A DNA stretch of 64,000 nt. It comes from Fibrobacter sp. UWR2 (lineage in GTDB: Bacteria > Fibrobacterota > Fibrobacteria > Fibrobacterales > Fibrobacteraceae). A model generated the notes under the pieces. That model saw only the letters and a program-made list of their open reading frames with translations. It made no database searches and had not been told where the DNA came from. The translations under genes were made by a program, and so were the position numbers. The number at the start of each line of letters is the position of its first letter. Position 1 is the first letter of the stretch. The stretch lies in contig NZ_MWQE01000005.1 of the NCBI RefSeq assembly GCF_002210285.1, positions 124,001-188,000 on the forward strand, written 5' to 3'. Shown here one piece after another: positions 47,001 through 54,679 of this stretch.

Positions 47001-50000
47001 CTTCGCGGATGGTTTCACCCTGCGGCGCTCTTTCGGAAATCTTCGGCGAGTCGTTGATGGAACGCACTTCGAAGTGAGCGGTCTTCGAGACCTTCGCACC
47101 TTCCGGGTCGGTCGCCGTGAACGTGATGTTCGCTGCACCGTTCCAGAACTTGTTCGGAATCTCGATGGTCGCAACCTGGTTGCCGTCCACCTTGACCTTG
47201 AGGGTCTCGCCGGCAGGAGCTTTCTCTTCGGCCGGCTTCTTGCCCTTCTTCGGGGCGGCCTTCTCGGCACCGCCAGCCTTCGCCGGCTTCACCTCGAAGC
47301 TCCATTTGAGTTCGGAGGTCTTGTGGTCCGGGTCCTTCACGAGGTCGGCGAGCTTGATTGTCTGGAACTGCTTCTTCTCGTCGATGGACTGGTCCTTGAG
47401 TTCGCGCACGAATTCAGGAGCGTCGTTCACGGATTCCACGGTGAAGGTCACGTTCCTGCTGTCGGTAGCGCCTTCCGGGTCGGTCACAGTGAACTTGATG
47501 GTCTCGGAACCGTTCCACTGCGGGTTCGGCTGCGTGACGGTCACCTTGTGGCTGCCGTCCATCTGCACCTTGAGTTCCTTGGCGCCTTCGATCTTCCACT
47601 TGAGCTTGTTCTTCGGATGGTCGAGGTCGTCAACAAAGTTGTCGAGTTCGATAGGCTTGAACTGGCCCTTTTCCTTGATGGTCTGGCTTGCGATATCCTT
47701 CATGACCGGCGGGTCGTTGATGGATTTCACCGTGAAGGCCACCATAGTCTTGGCAGAAGCGCCTTCCGGGTCGGTCACGACGAAGGTGAGCTTCTCTGTG
47801 CCGTTCCACATCTTGTTCGGAGCCTTGACAGTAGCCTTGCCGTCCTTGGAGATGTCGACCTTCAGTTCCTTGTTGCCGGTAACTTCGATCTTCAGCTTTT
47901 CGTACGGATGGTCCGGGTCCTTGATGATAGCGGCAAGGTCGATCGGAGTGAATTCCTGCTTCTCTTCGACGGTCTGGTCGTTAATCTTGCCAATCGTCGG
48001 GGCATCGTTCACGGAGGTCACGGTGAAGAGTGCCGTGCAGGTAGCCTTGCCACCTTCCGGATCTTCGACCTTGAACGTAATTTCTTCAGCACCGTTCCAG
48101 TTCTTGTCCGGAATGATGATGCGTGCCATGCGGTTTTCGACCTTCACGGAGAGCTTCGGAGTGTAGCCCTTCGGAGCGCCCTTCGCACCCTTCACATCGA
48201 AGCTCCAGGTGAGCTGTTCGGGCTTGTGGTCCGGGTCGGTGACGATGTCAGCGAGGTTGATAATCGCAAATTCGCGCTTTTCGGGAATGGTCTGGTCCTT
48301 GATGGGCTTGGTGAACACCGGCAGGTCGTTCACGGATTCCACGGTGAACTTGACCTTGCGGGAATCGGCAGCGCCTTCCGGGTCAGTCACGGTGAACGTG
48401 ACGGTTTCTTCACCATGCCAGAACTTGTTCGGAGCGGTAACGGTCACGACATGCTTGCTGTCCATCTGGACCTTTAGGTCCTTGTTGCCGGAGAACGTCC
48501 ACTTGAGCTTGGAGTTGTCGTGGTCCTCGTCCTTCGCGAAGTCATCCAGCGCGATGGTCTTGAACTGTTCCTTTTCCTTGATCTTCTGGCTCGGAATGTC
48601 CTTCATGACCGGCGAGTCGTTGATGGACTTCACGGTGAACACAGCGTCGGACTTGGCAGAGGCGCCTTCCGGGTCGGTTACGGTGAAGGTCACCTTTTCG
48701 GAACCGTTCCACTTCGGGTTCGGAGTCTTGATGGTCGCCACACCGGACTTGTCGATATCGATCTTCAGGTCCTTGTTGCCAGCGATGGTCCACTTCAGAT
48801 CCTTGAATTCATGGTCGGCATCATGAGCGAGTTCGGCGAGGTTCACGGAATTGAACTGCTGCTTTTCTTCGATCATCTGGTCCGGAATCTTCTTGAGTTC
48901 GGGCACGTCGTTCACGGAGGTCACGGTGAACAGGGCCTTCGATGTCGCCTTCGCACCTTCGGGGTCGGTGACCGTGAACGTAATCTCGGCGGCGCCGTTC
49001 CAGAACTTGTTCGGGATACTGATCTTTGCAACATGCTGGGCATCGATTTCCACGGAGAGTTCTCCGTTCTTGCCCTTCGTTGTCGGCTTTACGTCAACGG
49101 AGAATGTGAGGTCAGAGAGCTTGTTATCCATGTCGCGCACCATCTCGCCGAGCTTGATGGGCTGGAACTGAGTCTTTTCCTTGATGGTCTGCGGAGCGAC
49201 CTGCTTCGTAAATTCAGGCACGTCGTTCACGGATTCGACCGTGTAGGCGATAGCGCGTTCATCGGTAGCGCCTTCCGGGTCGGTCACCTTGATATTGAGC
49301 GTTTCGGAGCCGTTCCACTGCGGGCTGGGCGGCGTCACCTTCATCACGCGGTTGCCGTCGACAGTTACCTTGAGTTCTCGGTTGCCAGTGATGGTCCACT
49401 TGAGCTTGTCCTTGCCGTGGTCGAGGTCTTCGACGTACTTGTCGAGTTCAACATCCTTGAACTGGCCCTTTTCCTTGATGGTCTGTTCCGGGATGTCCTT
49501 CATGACCGGCGGGTCGTTGATGGACTTCACCGAGAGCTTCATCGTGGTCTTTGCAACTCCCCCATCCGGGTCGGTAGCAGTGAACGTGAGTGTCTCGGAA
49601 CCGTTCCAGAGTTCGTTCGGGGTCTTGAACGTGACTTCACGGGTCTTCTGGTTGATGTTGACCTTGATGTCCTTGTTACCGGAAACTTCGATCTTCAGCT
49701 TCGAAATGTCGTGGTCCGGGTCAGAGAGGAACTCGTCGAGCACGATGGAAGAAAGTTCGGTCTTCTCTTCGACTTCCTGGTCAGGAATCTTGGTGAACAC
49801 CGGCTTGTCGTTTATGGAATTCACGGTCAGCGTAACCGGCTGCTTGATGGAAGCGCCTTCCGGGTCCGTGCAGGTGAACGTCGCAATGGCGGTACCGTTC
49901 CAGTAGGTGTCCGGAATTTCGATAGATGCTACACGATTTTCGTCGATGTTCACGACGAGCGTTCCCGTTTCGGGTTCCTTGCCCTGGTGCTTCACGTCGA

Positions 50001-51423
50001 CATCCCAGGAGAGTTCGGAATTCTTGTGGTCGGCATCCTTTACGTAATCATCGAGCTTGATCTTGGCGAACTGCTTCTTCTCTTCGATGGTCTGGTTCGG
50101 GATGGGCTTCGTGAATTCGGGCTTGTCGTTCACGGAATTGACGGTGAAGCTTGCTTCGGAGGTTGCGCAGGCGTTAGCCGGGTCGCATACCTTGAACTTG
50201 AGGGTCTCGGAGCCGTTCCAGAACTTGCTCGGGATGGAGATGGTGGCGCTGCCGCCGGCAATCTTCACCTTCAGGTCCTTGTTGCCGGAGACTTCCCACT
50301 TGAGCTGTTCCATCTTGTGGTCCGGGTCCTTTACCAGCTGAGCGAGATCCACAGGCTTGAAATCCTGCTTTTCATCGATAGTCTGTTCAGGCACGTCCTT
50401 CGTGAACTCCGGAGGGTCGTTGATGGACTTCACCGTGAAGGTGGCCTTCGTGCTCACGGCCGCACCGGCAGCGTCGGTCGCCGTAAAGGTCACGGTCTCG
50501 GAACCGTTCCAGAATTCGTTCGGGATCTTGATGTTTGCGGTACCGTACTTGTCGATATCGAACTTCAGGTCCTTGTTGCCCGCGATGGTCCACTTGATCT
50601 TCGAGACGTCGTCGTCGACATCGCTCACGAAATCCGTCAGGGAGATAGACTCGAATTCGTTCTTCTCTTCGATCGTCTGGTCGGGAATCTTCTGCAGCAC
50701 GGGGGCGTCGTTGATGGGCTTCACCGTGAAGACTGCCGTCTTCTTGTCGGACGCATACTCGCCATCGGTTGCCGTGAAGGTAATCTTTGCCGCGCCGTAC
50801 CAGTTGGTATCGGGGATTACGATGGTCGCGACGCGCTTCGGGTCGATTTCCACGTTGAGGTCGCCATCAGCCTGGTCCTTGCCTACCGGTTGGATGTCGA
50901 ATTCCCACAGGATCTGGTCCTTCGGGTGGTCGGGGTCCGTCACGAAATCGTCGAGCTTGATCTTTGTAAACTGCTTGCCTTCGTCGACGGTCTGGTCGGG
51001 AATGGCCTTCATTACAGGCGGGTTGTTCACGGATTCGACCGTGAAGTTCACCGTCTCGGAACCGACGGCACCCTTGGTATCCTTAGCCTCGAAGGTGATG
51101 TCTTCGGAGCCGTTCCAGTACTGGTCGGGAACCTGCAGGGTGGCCACATGGTCATTCGATATGGACACCTTGATACTCTTGTTGCCCGATACAGACCATT
51201 TCAGCTGAGCGGGCTTGTCCATGTCGTCCGAAACATAACTATCAAGCTTGATTGGCGCGAACTTGCCGCCTTCGTTGATAGATTCACCAGGAATTCCGTT
51301 CACCGACGGCGCATTGTTTTCCACCGCCGGAGCGTTGCCGGAATTTTCCTGTGCTATTACGACAGAAGCTAAAACTCCAGCCGATGCCAAAAGCGCTGTT
51401 ACTGGCCATTTCATTCTATTCAT
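44074..51423 (-). CDS. Giant secreted cadherin/Ig-like repeat protein, 2449 residues
   Basis: After a signal peptide (about 1-24) come 22 tandem domains of about 100 residues. Each opens like NDPPVMKDIPDQTIEEK, has DPDH and LKWTISGNKDLKV strands, and closes with WNGSETLTFTVTDPEGA and FTVxSVNDxP. A 23rd unit (GVFDADGEKP, GSFTYTPNRGFSGLDEFTFKVKD) is of the tandem-95/VCBS type. Domains 2, 5, 8, 11, 14, 17 and 20 carry an extra loop, every third domain; in 14, 17 and 20 it grows into Lys/Ala/Glu tracts such as KKGKKGKKGKKGK. The C-terminus is polylysine-rich (GKKKKKKR), with no LPXTG or type IX domain visible. It is probably a surface adhesin or scaffold; ligand unknown. Confidence 0.88.
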   Translation of the reverse strand: MNRMKWPVTALLASAGVLASVVIAQENSGNAPAVENNAPSVNGIPGESINEGGKFAPIKLDSYVSDDMDKPAQLKWSVSGNKSIKVSISNDHVATLQVPDQYWNGSEDITFEAKDTKGAVGSETVNFTVESVNNPPVMKAIPDQTVDEGKQFTKIKLDDFVTDPDHPKDQILWEFDIQPVGKDQADGDLNVEIDPKRVATIVIPDTNWYGAAKITFTATDGEYASDKKTAVFTVKPINDAPVLQKIPDQTIEEKNEFESISLTDFVSDVDDDVSKIKWTIAGNKDLKFDIDKYGTANIKIPNEFWNGSETVTFTATDAAGAAVSTKATFTVKSINDPPEFTKDVPEQTIDEKQDFKPVDLAQLVKDPDHKMEQLKWEVSGNKDLKVKIAGGSATISIPSKFWNGSETLKFKVCDPANACATSEASFTVNSVNDKPEFTKPIPNQTIEEKKQFAKIKLDDYVKDADHKNSELSWDVDVKHQGKEPETGTLVVNIDENRVASIEIPDTYWNGTAIATFTCTDPEGASIKQPVTLTVNSINDKPVFTKIPDQEVEEKTELSSIVLDEFLSDPDHDISKLKIEVSGNKDIKVNINQKTREVTFKTPNELWNGSETLTFTATDPDGGVAKTTMKLSVKSINDPPVMKDIPEQTIKEKGQFKDVELDKYVEDLDHGKDKLKWTITGNRELKVTVDGNRVMKVTPPSPQWNGSETLNIKVTDPEGATDERAIAYTVESVNDVPEFTKQVAPQTIKEKTQFQPIKLGEMVRDMDNKLSDLTFSVDVKPTTKGKNGELSVEIDAQHVAKISIPNKFWNGAAEITFTVTDPEGAKATSKALFTVTSVNDVPELKKIPDQMIEEKQQFNSVNLAELAHDADHEFKDLKWTIAGNKDLKIDIDKSGVATIKTPNPKWNGSEKVTFTVTDPEGASAKSDAVFTVKSINDSPVMKDIPSQKIKEKEQFKTIALDDFAKDEDHDNSKLKWTFSGNKDLKVQMDSKHVVTVTAPNKFWHGEETVTFTVTDPEGAADSRKVKFTVESVNDLPVFTKPIKDQTIPEKREFAIINLADIVTDPDHKPEQLTWSFDVKGAKGAPKGYTPKLSVKVENRMARIIIPDKNWNGAEEITFKVEDPEGGKATCTALFTVTSVNDAPTIGKINDQTVEEKQEFTPIDLAAIIKDPDHPYEKLKIEVTGNKELKVDISKDGKATVKAPNKMWNGTEKLTFVVTDPEGASAKTMVAFTVKSINDPPVMKDIASQTIKEKGQFKPIELDNFVDDLDHPKNKLKWKIEGAKELKVQMDGSHKVTVTQPNPQWNGSETIKFTVTDPEGATDSRNVTFTVESVNDAPEFVRELKDQSIDEKKQFQTIKLADLVKDPDHKTSELKWSFEVKPAKAGGAEKAAPKKGKKPAEEKAPAGETLKVKVDGNQVATIEIPNKFWNGAANITFTATDPEGAKVSKTAHFEVRSINDSPKISERAPQGETIREGGRFKTIDLASLAQDPDHPASSLKWTVSGNKQLKVDIRKDNTVIVAVPDPQWSGREMLTFTVTDPEGASANHKMTFEVTRVNDPPTLAKKIPDQKIKEKETFKQIKLDEYVKDPDNKPNELSWTISGNKQLKAEISPSRILTVSAPDKYFWCAPETMVLIVKDPDGAETSQTVTFEITSVNDSPEMKDIPNQKIKEKGQFKEIDLNKFVRDPDHKAEQLTWTATVAKAGGAAPAPKKAEKKKPAKKGKKGAKEEKEEEAEPAPVPADDFQVEIDNRNIAHIKIADKYWHGERNVTFTVNDPEGAKASKTVNFLVESVNDAPVIKPIPIQSIQEKEHFKPIDLSQFVSDPDHAFGSLKFEVGSTRSLKASVNSKKELVVTTPDKFWSGTEKVKLDVFDPEGSRASVQITFEVTPVNDPPVVHAIPGQKIKEKERFEPIDLSKAATDPDNKPAELRWSVSGNKDLKVDIKGSRAMVVTPNPNWFGKETLTFTVKDPSGASASKTATFEVTPVNDPPTLKPVQPFVIEEKRQFQPFDFSKVVNDPDNKLSELRWTLDNDKPDAKEAPAKKGKKGKKGKKGKSEPEAAPVKHELIFSISDKGVLTCETPNKYWYGTETVTVNVFDPAGEKASVNVKFTVKPVNDPPVVKEIPGQETLEGKSFKPIKLDQYVSDPDHKPHEIKWKVTGAKNLDVMISGGREAVVKPKRQDWFGEETLVFMAQDPAGGMDKTVVKFVVKHVNAAPVMRDIQDFTIREDDNDGVIATIKTDQYARDKDHRPEELKWSWTGNKFLQVKYDKFKRILTVSQPHENWNGKPERITFTVTDPEGAKAQKTATFTVIPVNDPPIAKSQTYMTQEGEALKVPASEGLMAGVFDADGEKPVAVQLVQRPRNGKIDLNERDGSFTYTPNRGFSGLDEFTFKVKDPGGVYSKVETAEVNVTFKMKDLRGNAPKPAPKLEEPKEEEKPAKEDRKGKKKKKKR

Positions 51424-51756
51424 CGTTTACTGTCTCCCATAATACTTCCACAAGCATCTTGACTTTTTTTGCAAATAAACAAAAACAGGCACGCTTGCTT
51501 TTGCGTGTTATGGGCTCAAATATAATGCTTTTACTCACGAAAAATCGCCATTTTTTGCAAAAAATCGCCGTTTTGTTAAATAAAATTGTCAAAAAAAATT
51601 GTAAGTCATTGATACTCAACGACTTACGAGCATCTTGCGAAAATCGTCCAAATTGGGATAAATGCCCGCCTTTTTTGTCCCGAATGACAAAAAAACAAAA
51701 AAATGCTAATATTGGGCTCATTATTGCAATAAAATCCTTTAACGCTGGGAAACAAC
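51424..51756. other. AT-rich divergent promoter region
   Basis: This 333-bp gap has no gene. It separates the giant protein gene (minus) from the gene at 51757 (plus). It holds two near-identical AAAAATCGCC-A/G-TTTT tracts (about 51540-51576) and a 7-bp inverted repeat, GTAAGTC / GACTTAC, at 51602-51628. A possible plus-strand promoter is ATGACA at 51683 and TAATAT 18 bp later. None of these is proven. Confidence 0.4.
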
Positions 51757-52167
51757 ATGAAATTCGTCTTTCTCTGTGACGCCAACTATCTCAAGGGTGA
51801 TTTGGTCAACTTCGTCAACAACTTCCCGACCAACCACGAACTGGTGACGATGACCTCCGACGATCTTCTCCAGTCGAAATCCGTCATGGACGGTACGTTC
51901 GCCATCCTCGCCGAGCGCGCCACCTGGCAGAAGAACTTCAGCCTTTTCCGCTACTTCGGTCTCCTCCCGCTTCTCGAAGTGCTTCCGCTGGGTGTTGTTT
52001 CCCGCGGCCGCCGTGGTGAACCCCTCAAGGGCAGAAGCCAGAACAGGAACCAGGAAATCTACTTCAACCCCTCCGCAAGCCCCGAGGAACTCTACATCCA
52101 GGTCGACAAGTTCGTCGCCGCTCCTCCTTCCGGCTTTACCTACCCGAGAGGCTCCAGGAAGGTCTAA
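51757..52167 (+). CDS. Hypothetical cytosolic protein, receiver-like
   Basis: This 136-residue protein has no signal peptide. It starts MKFVFLCDANYLKGDLVNFV and ends with NQEIYFNPSASPEELYIQVDKFVAA. The overall alternation of strands and helices, and the ending so similar to the KPFSPEEL segment of response regulators, suggest a degenerate receiver fold without the phospho-accepting motif; this is an inference. The stop TAA is followed after 6 bases, in the same frame, by the ATG of the M23 gene, whose RBS (AGGAAGG) lies inside this gene's last codons. The two look like one ancestral protein split by a stop. Confidence 0.7.
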   Translation: MKFVFLCDANYLKGDLVNFVNNFPTNHELVTMTSDDLLQSKSVMDGTFAILAERATWQKNFSLFRYFGLLPLLEVLPLGVVSRGRRGEPLKGRSQNRNQEIYFNPSASPEELYIQVDKFVAAPPSGFTYPRGSRKV

Positions 52168-52173
52168 TCGCCT

Positions 52174-53679
52174 ATGCAGCGACAGGTCCTCGATTACCTG
52201 TATGCTCAAGGCGAACTGGTGATGGCGGTTTTCCCCGGAAGCCCCGTCCCCTACGAAGCCCTGAAAAAATTCGCGCTGGCACTTAACGCTGGCGCGTCTT
52301 TTGTAATATTCGACTTTGCCAACGGTACGCCCGAAAACGCTCCTGTCCCGCTTGCGGATCTGTTTACGCGCGTACTCACGAATGCGGAACTGCAGTCCAT
52401 CGAAGAAAGCAAGGGGCAGGGAATCATATTCGGTGGTTTCGGTCCCGCCGAGCGCTCCGAAGAAGCATTCCGCACGTTCTACCACAACCTTCAGTCGATA
52501 AAGAAGATTGTCCCGCATGCGATATGCGTGATGCCCGCGGATGACCCGACAACGCTTGACAGGAACATCTTGGAGATCTCGAAACTTGTGATGGTTTCCG
52601 CGGAGAACGGGTCCGATGCGGCTGCCTTTATCGAGGACTGCCCCGAACTGCAGAAGAAGGACATCCTGTGGCTCATGTCGAGGTTTCCGGACAAGAAGCG
52701 CTTCCCGCGAGCGGCGAAGGCAATAAAGCGCGGGTCCTCCAAGGATACACCTGCACGGACTTCTTTCGAAAATAGCCCCGAAGCGCTCGCCGAGAGCGTG
52801 AAGTTTATCCTCAAGGAAGGCATCCTCCGCAAGAATCCGATGGAAGGGCTCCCGAGACTGTTTCGCAACCTGTTCCCGTTGCTCCTGCTGGTTGCGCTGC
52901 TCGTGCCCTTCATCTACCCCACAAGCATCGATGCGAGCCACTCGAACATGCGTGACCGAATTCCCGAAAGGAACAAACTTTCGGTAGCGCCTTCCTTCGA
53001 CTACACGTTCGACGGGAAGGAAAACCTGAGGCGCATCGCACGCTATGCCATTGGGCGATTCAATGCCGTCATCTCTGACGACAAGATGATCCGCCAGTAC
53101 CTGGACGAGACGATAAGCGAGAACGGTTACAAGGGCCAGGGATGGGAAGACAATGCGCTTGCCGTACCGCCGCAGGGGACGGTCATCAAGTTCTCTAGGC
53201 CGAACAACCTTTCGCTGACAGCCGCCGATTCCATTGGTGCCGCATGGAAATACTGGTCGTCGATCCTTTCGGACAGCGTTGCCTATATTACCGAGTTCTA
53301 CAATGAGAAAGGGATTGGCGGGCGTAAGCACAATGGAATCGACCTCGCTTCCAGGCAGGGCGCACGAATTCTTGCCCCCTTCTCGGCGAAGGCCTATACC
53401 AGCAGGAACGAGCGCGGAGGCGTGATCATCGGGCTTGTGCGCGAGAAGGACGTGTTGCTTTTTATGCACTGTGACCAGCTCCTGTACCTCGATGGCCAGG
53501 AAGTGATGCAAGGGGATCCGATTGCGACTGTGGGCATGACGGGCCACACGACGGGCCCGCATGCGCATATAGTAACTGGGGTCATCGACAAGCGGGGAAC
53601 AAACCGTATTGGCAACGTTACGTACAAAGTAATAGACCCGATTGCGTGGTATTACAAGTTCAAGCCGAACATGCCTTAA
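52174..53679 (+). CDS. Membrane-anchored M23 peptidase with large cytosolic N-terminal domain
   Basis: This 501-residue protein has a cytosolic part (about 1-225), one membrane helix (about 232-250, LFPLLLLVALLVPFIYP) and an extracytoplasmic part. The C-terminal LytM domain keeps zinc ligands: His386 and Asp390 (HNGID) and His463/His465 (HAH in GPHAHIVTG), as in glycyl/D-Ala-DAP endopeptidases acting on peptidoglycan. The N-terminal part (SFVIFDFANG, SKLVMVSAENGSDAAAF, DILWLMSRFPDKKRF) recalls the beta strands of MinD/ParA-type ATPases but has no P-loop. It could couple cytosolic position to wall cleavage. It lies in frame with the receiver-like gene upstream. Confidence 0.8.
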   Translation: MQRQVLDYLYAQGELVMAVFPGSPVPYEALKKFALALNAGASFVIFDFANGTPENAPVPLADLFTRVLTNAELQSIEESKGQGIIFGGFGPAERSEEAFRTFYHNLQSIKKIVPHAICVMPADDPTTLDRNILEISKLVMVSAENGSDAAAFIEDCPELQKKDILWLMSRFPDKKRFPRAAKAIKRGSSKDTPARTSFENSPEALAESVKFILKEGILRKNPMEGLPRLFRNLFPLLLLVALLVPFIYPTSIDASHSNMRDRIPERNKLSVAPSFDYTFDGKENLRRIARYAIGRFNAVISDDKMIRQYLDETISENGYKGQGWEDNALAVPPQGTVIKFSRPNNLSLTAADSIGAAWKYWSSILSDSVAYITEFYNEKGIGGRKHNGIDLASRQGARILAPFSAKAYTSRNERGGVIIGLVREKDVLLFMHCDQLLYLDGQEVMQGDPIATVGMTGHTTGPHAHIVTGVIDKRGTNRIGNVTYKVIDPIAWYYKFKPNMP

Positions 53680-53708
53680 AGCTATTTTTGGGGAGTGAAA
53701 AAGCACTT

Positions 53709-53758
53709 TGTGACAGGTGTCACTAATTGTTCCGAAAAATGGGGTGACATGGGTCACA
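53709..53758. promoter_or_regulatory. Two CRP/FNR-type palindromes
   Basis: GTGACAGGTGTCAC (53710-53723) and GTGACATGGGTCAC (53744-53757) both fit TGTGA-N6-TCACA. Their centres are 34 bp apart, about three helical turns. They lie between the M23 gene and the lipoprotein gene at 53905. Confidence 0.5.
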
Positions 53759-53904
53759 AGATTGCTTTTATTTTTCTTTTTTGGTCCTGAAGTAAGCAAA
53801 TAATTACATATTCACTATCGCCAAGAAATCAACAATTAAATAACTTTGTAGCAGTTTTAGGGATGAAGAGAAAATCGGAGTAAAAACCAAGGAGCATTAA
53901 GTAA

Positions 53905-54339
53905 ATGAAATCTGGATTTGTGGCCTCTCTCCTCCTCGTAGCAGCAATGTTGGCCGGCTGCTCTGGCATCAAGACCCCCACGGCGAGCCTCGCCAGTCAC
54001 GATGCACGTCATGACATCCCTGCAATCGACCAGATGATTGTCGATATGAAGCAGGACTACATACAGGCTTGCTACCTGCCCGTTGCAAAGAGGGAGCCGC
54101 CTGTGAACGCTTGCCAGACTGAACTCTTCCAGATGCTTGAACGCCGCTACCACATGAACTACACGCAGAATCATGTGGACATGGCTAGCAACGATCTCTT
54201 CTTCAAGGATGTGAACACCAAGATTAACGATCTTGTCCGTAAGGACCGTCAGGTTGGCGCTGCTGCTCGCAGGGCGTTCGGGAGCACGGACGAGATGATG
54301 GCGTACTACCGCGAAGCCTACAAGTTCGAGACGAACTAG
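53905..54339 (+). CDS. Small lipoprotein of unknown function
   Basis: This 144-residue protein has a signal peptide ending in the lipobox LAGC (Cys19). The mature part is mostly helical, with two more cysteines (IQACYLPVA and VNACQTELF) that may form a disulfide, and a C-terminal helix ending AYYREAYKFETN. I do not recognise a family. The RBS AAGGAG lies 11 bases before the ATG. Two CRP/FNR-type palindromes lie 150-195 bp upstream, and a structured repeat region follows. Confidence 0.8.
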   Translation: MKSGFVASLLLVAAMLAGCSGIKTPTASLASHDARHDIPAIDQMIVDMKQDYIQACYLPVAKREPPVNACQTELFQMLERRYHMNYTQNHVDMASNDLFFKDVNTKINDLVRKDRQVGAAARRAFGSTDEMMAYYREAYKFETN

Positions 54340-54345
54340 AAACCG

Positions 54346-54580
54346 CTCGTTCGACATTTAGGGTGAGGAACCTCCGGTTACTCACTCACTCTCGCAACCG
54401 CCCCTGTTTAAGAACAGGGGCTTTGTTGCTCACAGGAAGACCGTGCACTCGACGTTTCTAGAGCTGAACCTCCGGTAACTCGTGCACTCTCACTGCTCGC
54501 TCGACGTTTCGACAGGTGGACCTTCTGTGGTCACTCTTTTTTGCAACTGTCCCTAGTAGTACTAGGGACTTTTCATATTT
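54346..54580 (+). repeat. Three related hairpin modules with two terminator-like hairpins
   Basis: This 340-bp gap (54340-54679) has no convincing gene. Modules start at 54351, 54449 and 54501 with TCGAC-A/G-TTT and reach a hairpin around ACCTCCGGT or ACCTTCTGTGGT. Outer pairs differ but still pair: GTGAG/CTCAC in the first, GAG/CTC in the second, GTG/CAC in the third. The first is followed by GCCCCTG-8-CAGGGGC with T-rich flank (54400-54425) and the third by a near-perfect GTCCCTAGTA/TACTAGGGAC stem with TTTT (54549-54573). One of these hairpins probably ends the lipoprotein transcript. Confidence 0.6.
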
Positions 54581-54679
54581 CGGGCTTCTCTTTGGTAACA
54601 GGAGTATACAATTTACGCTCGAAAAAAAGGTTTTTGGCGTTGCTCAAAAGATATTTTTATGGTGTAAAGAGAGGTTGTC

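Noticed and set aside
44590-51372. Very long open frames on the plus strand (1295 and 950 codons) opposite the giant protein gene
   Set aside because: They mirror the repeat protein codon by codon and give repetitive His/Arg/Val/Leu-rich products without a start context or known domain. They are shadows of the strong minus-strand gene.
51739-53799. 686-codon minus-strand frame opposite the M23 locus
   Set aside because: It covers two plus-strand genes and the operator palindromes, has no RBS and no recognisable domain.
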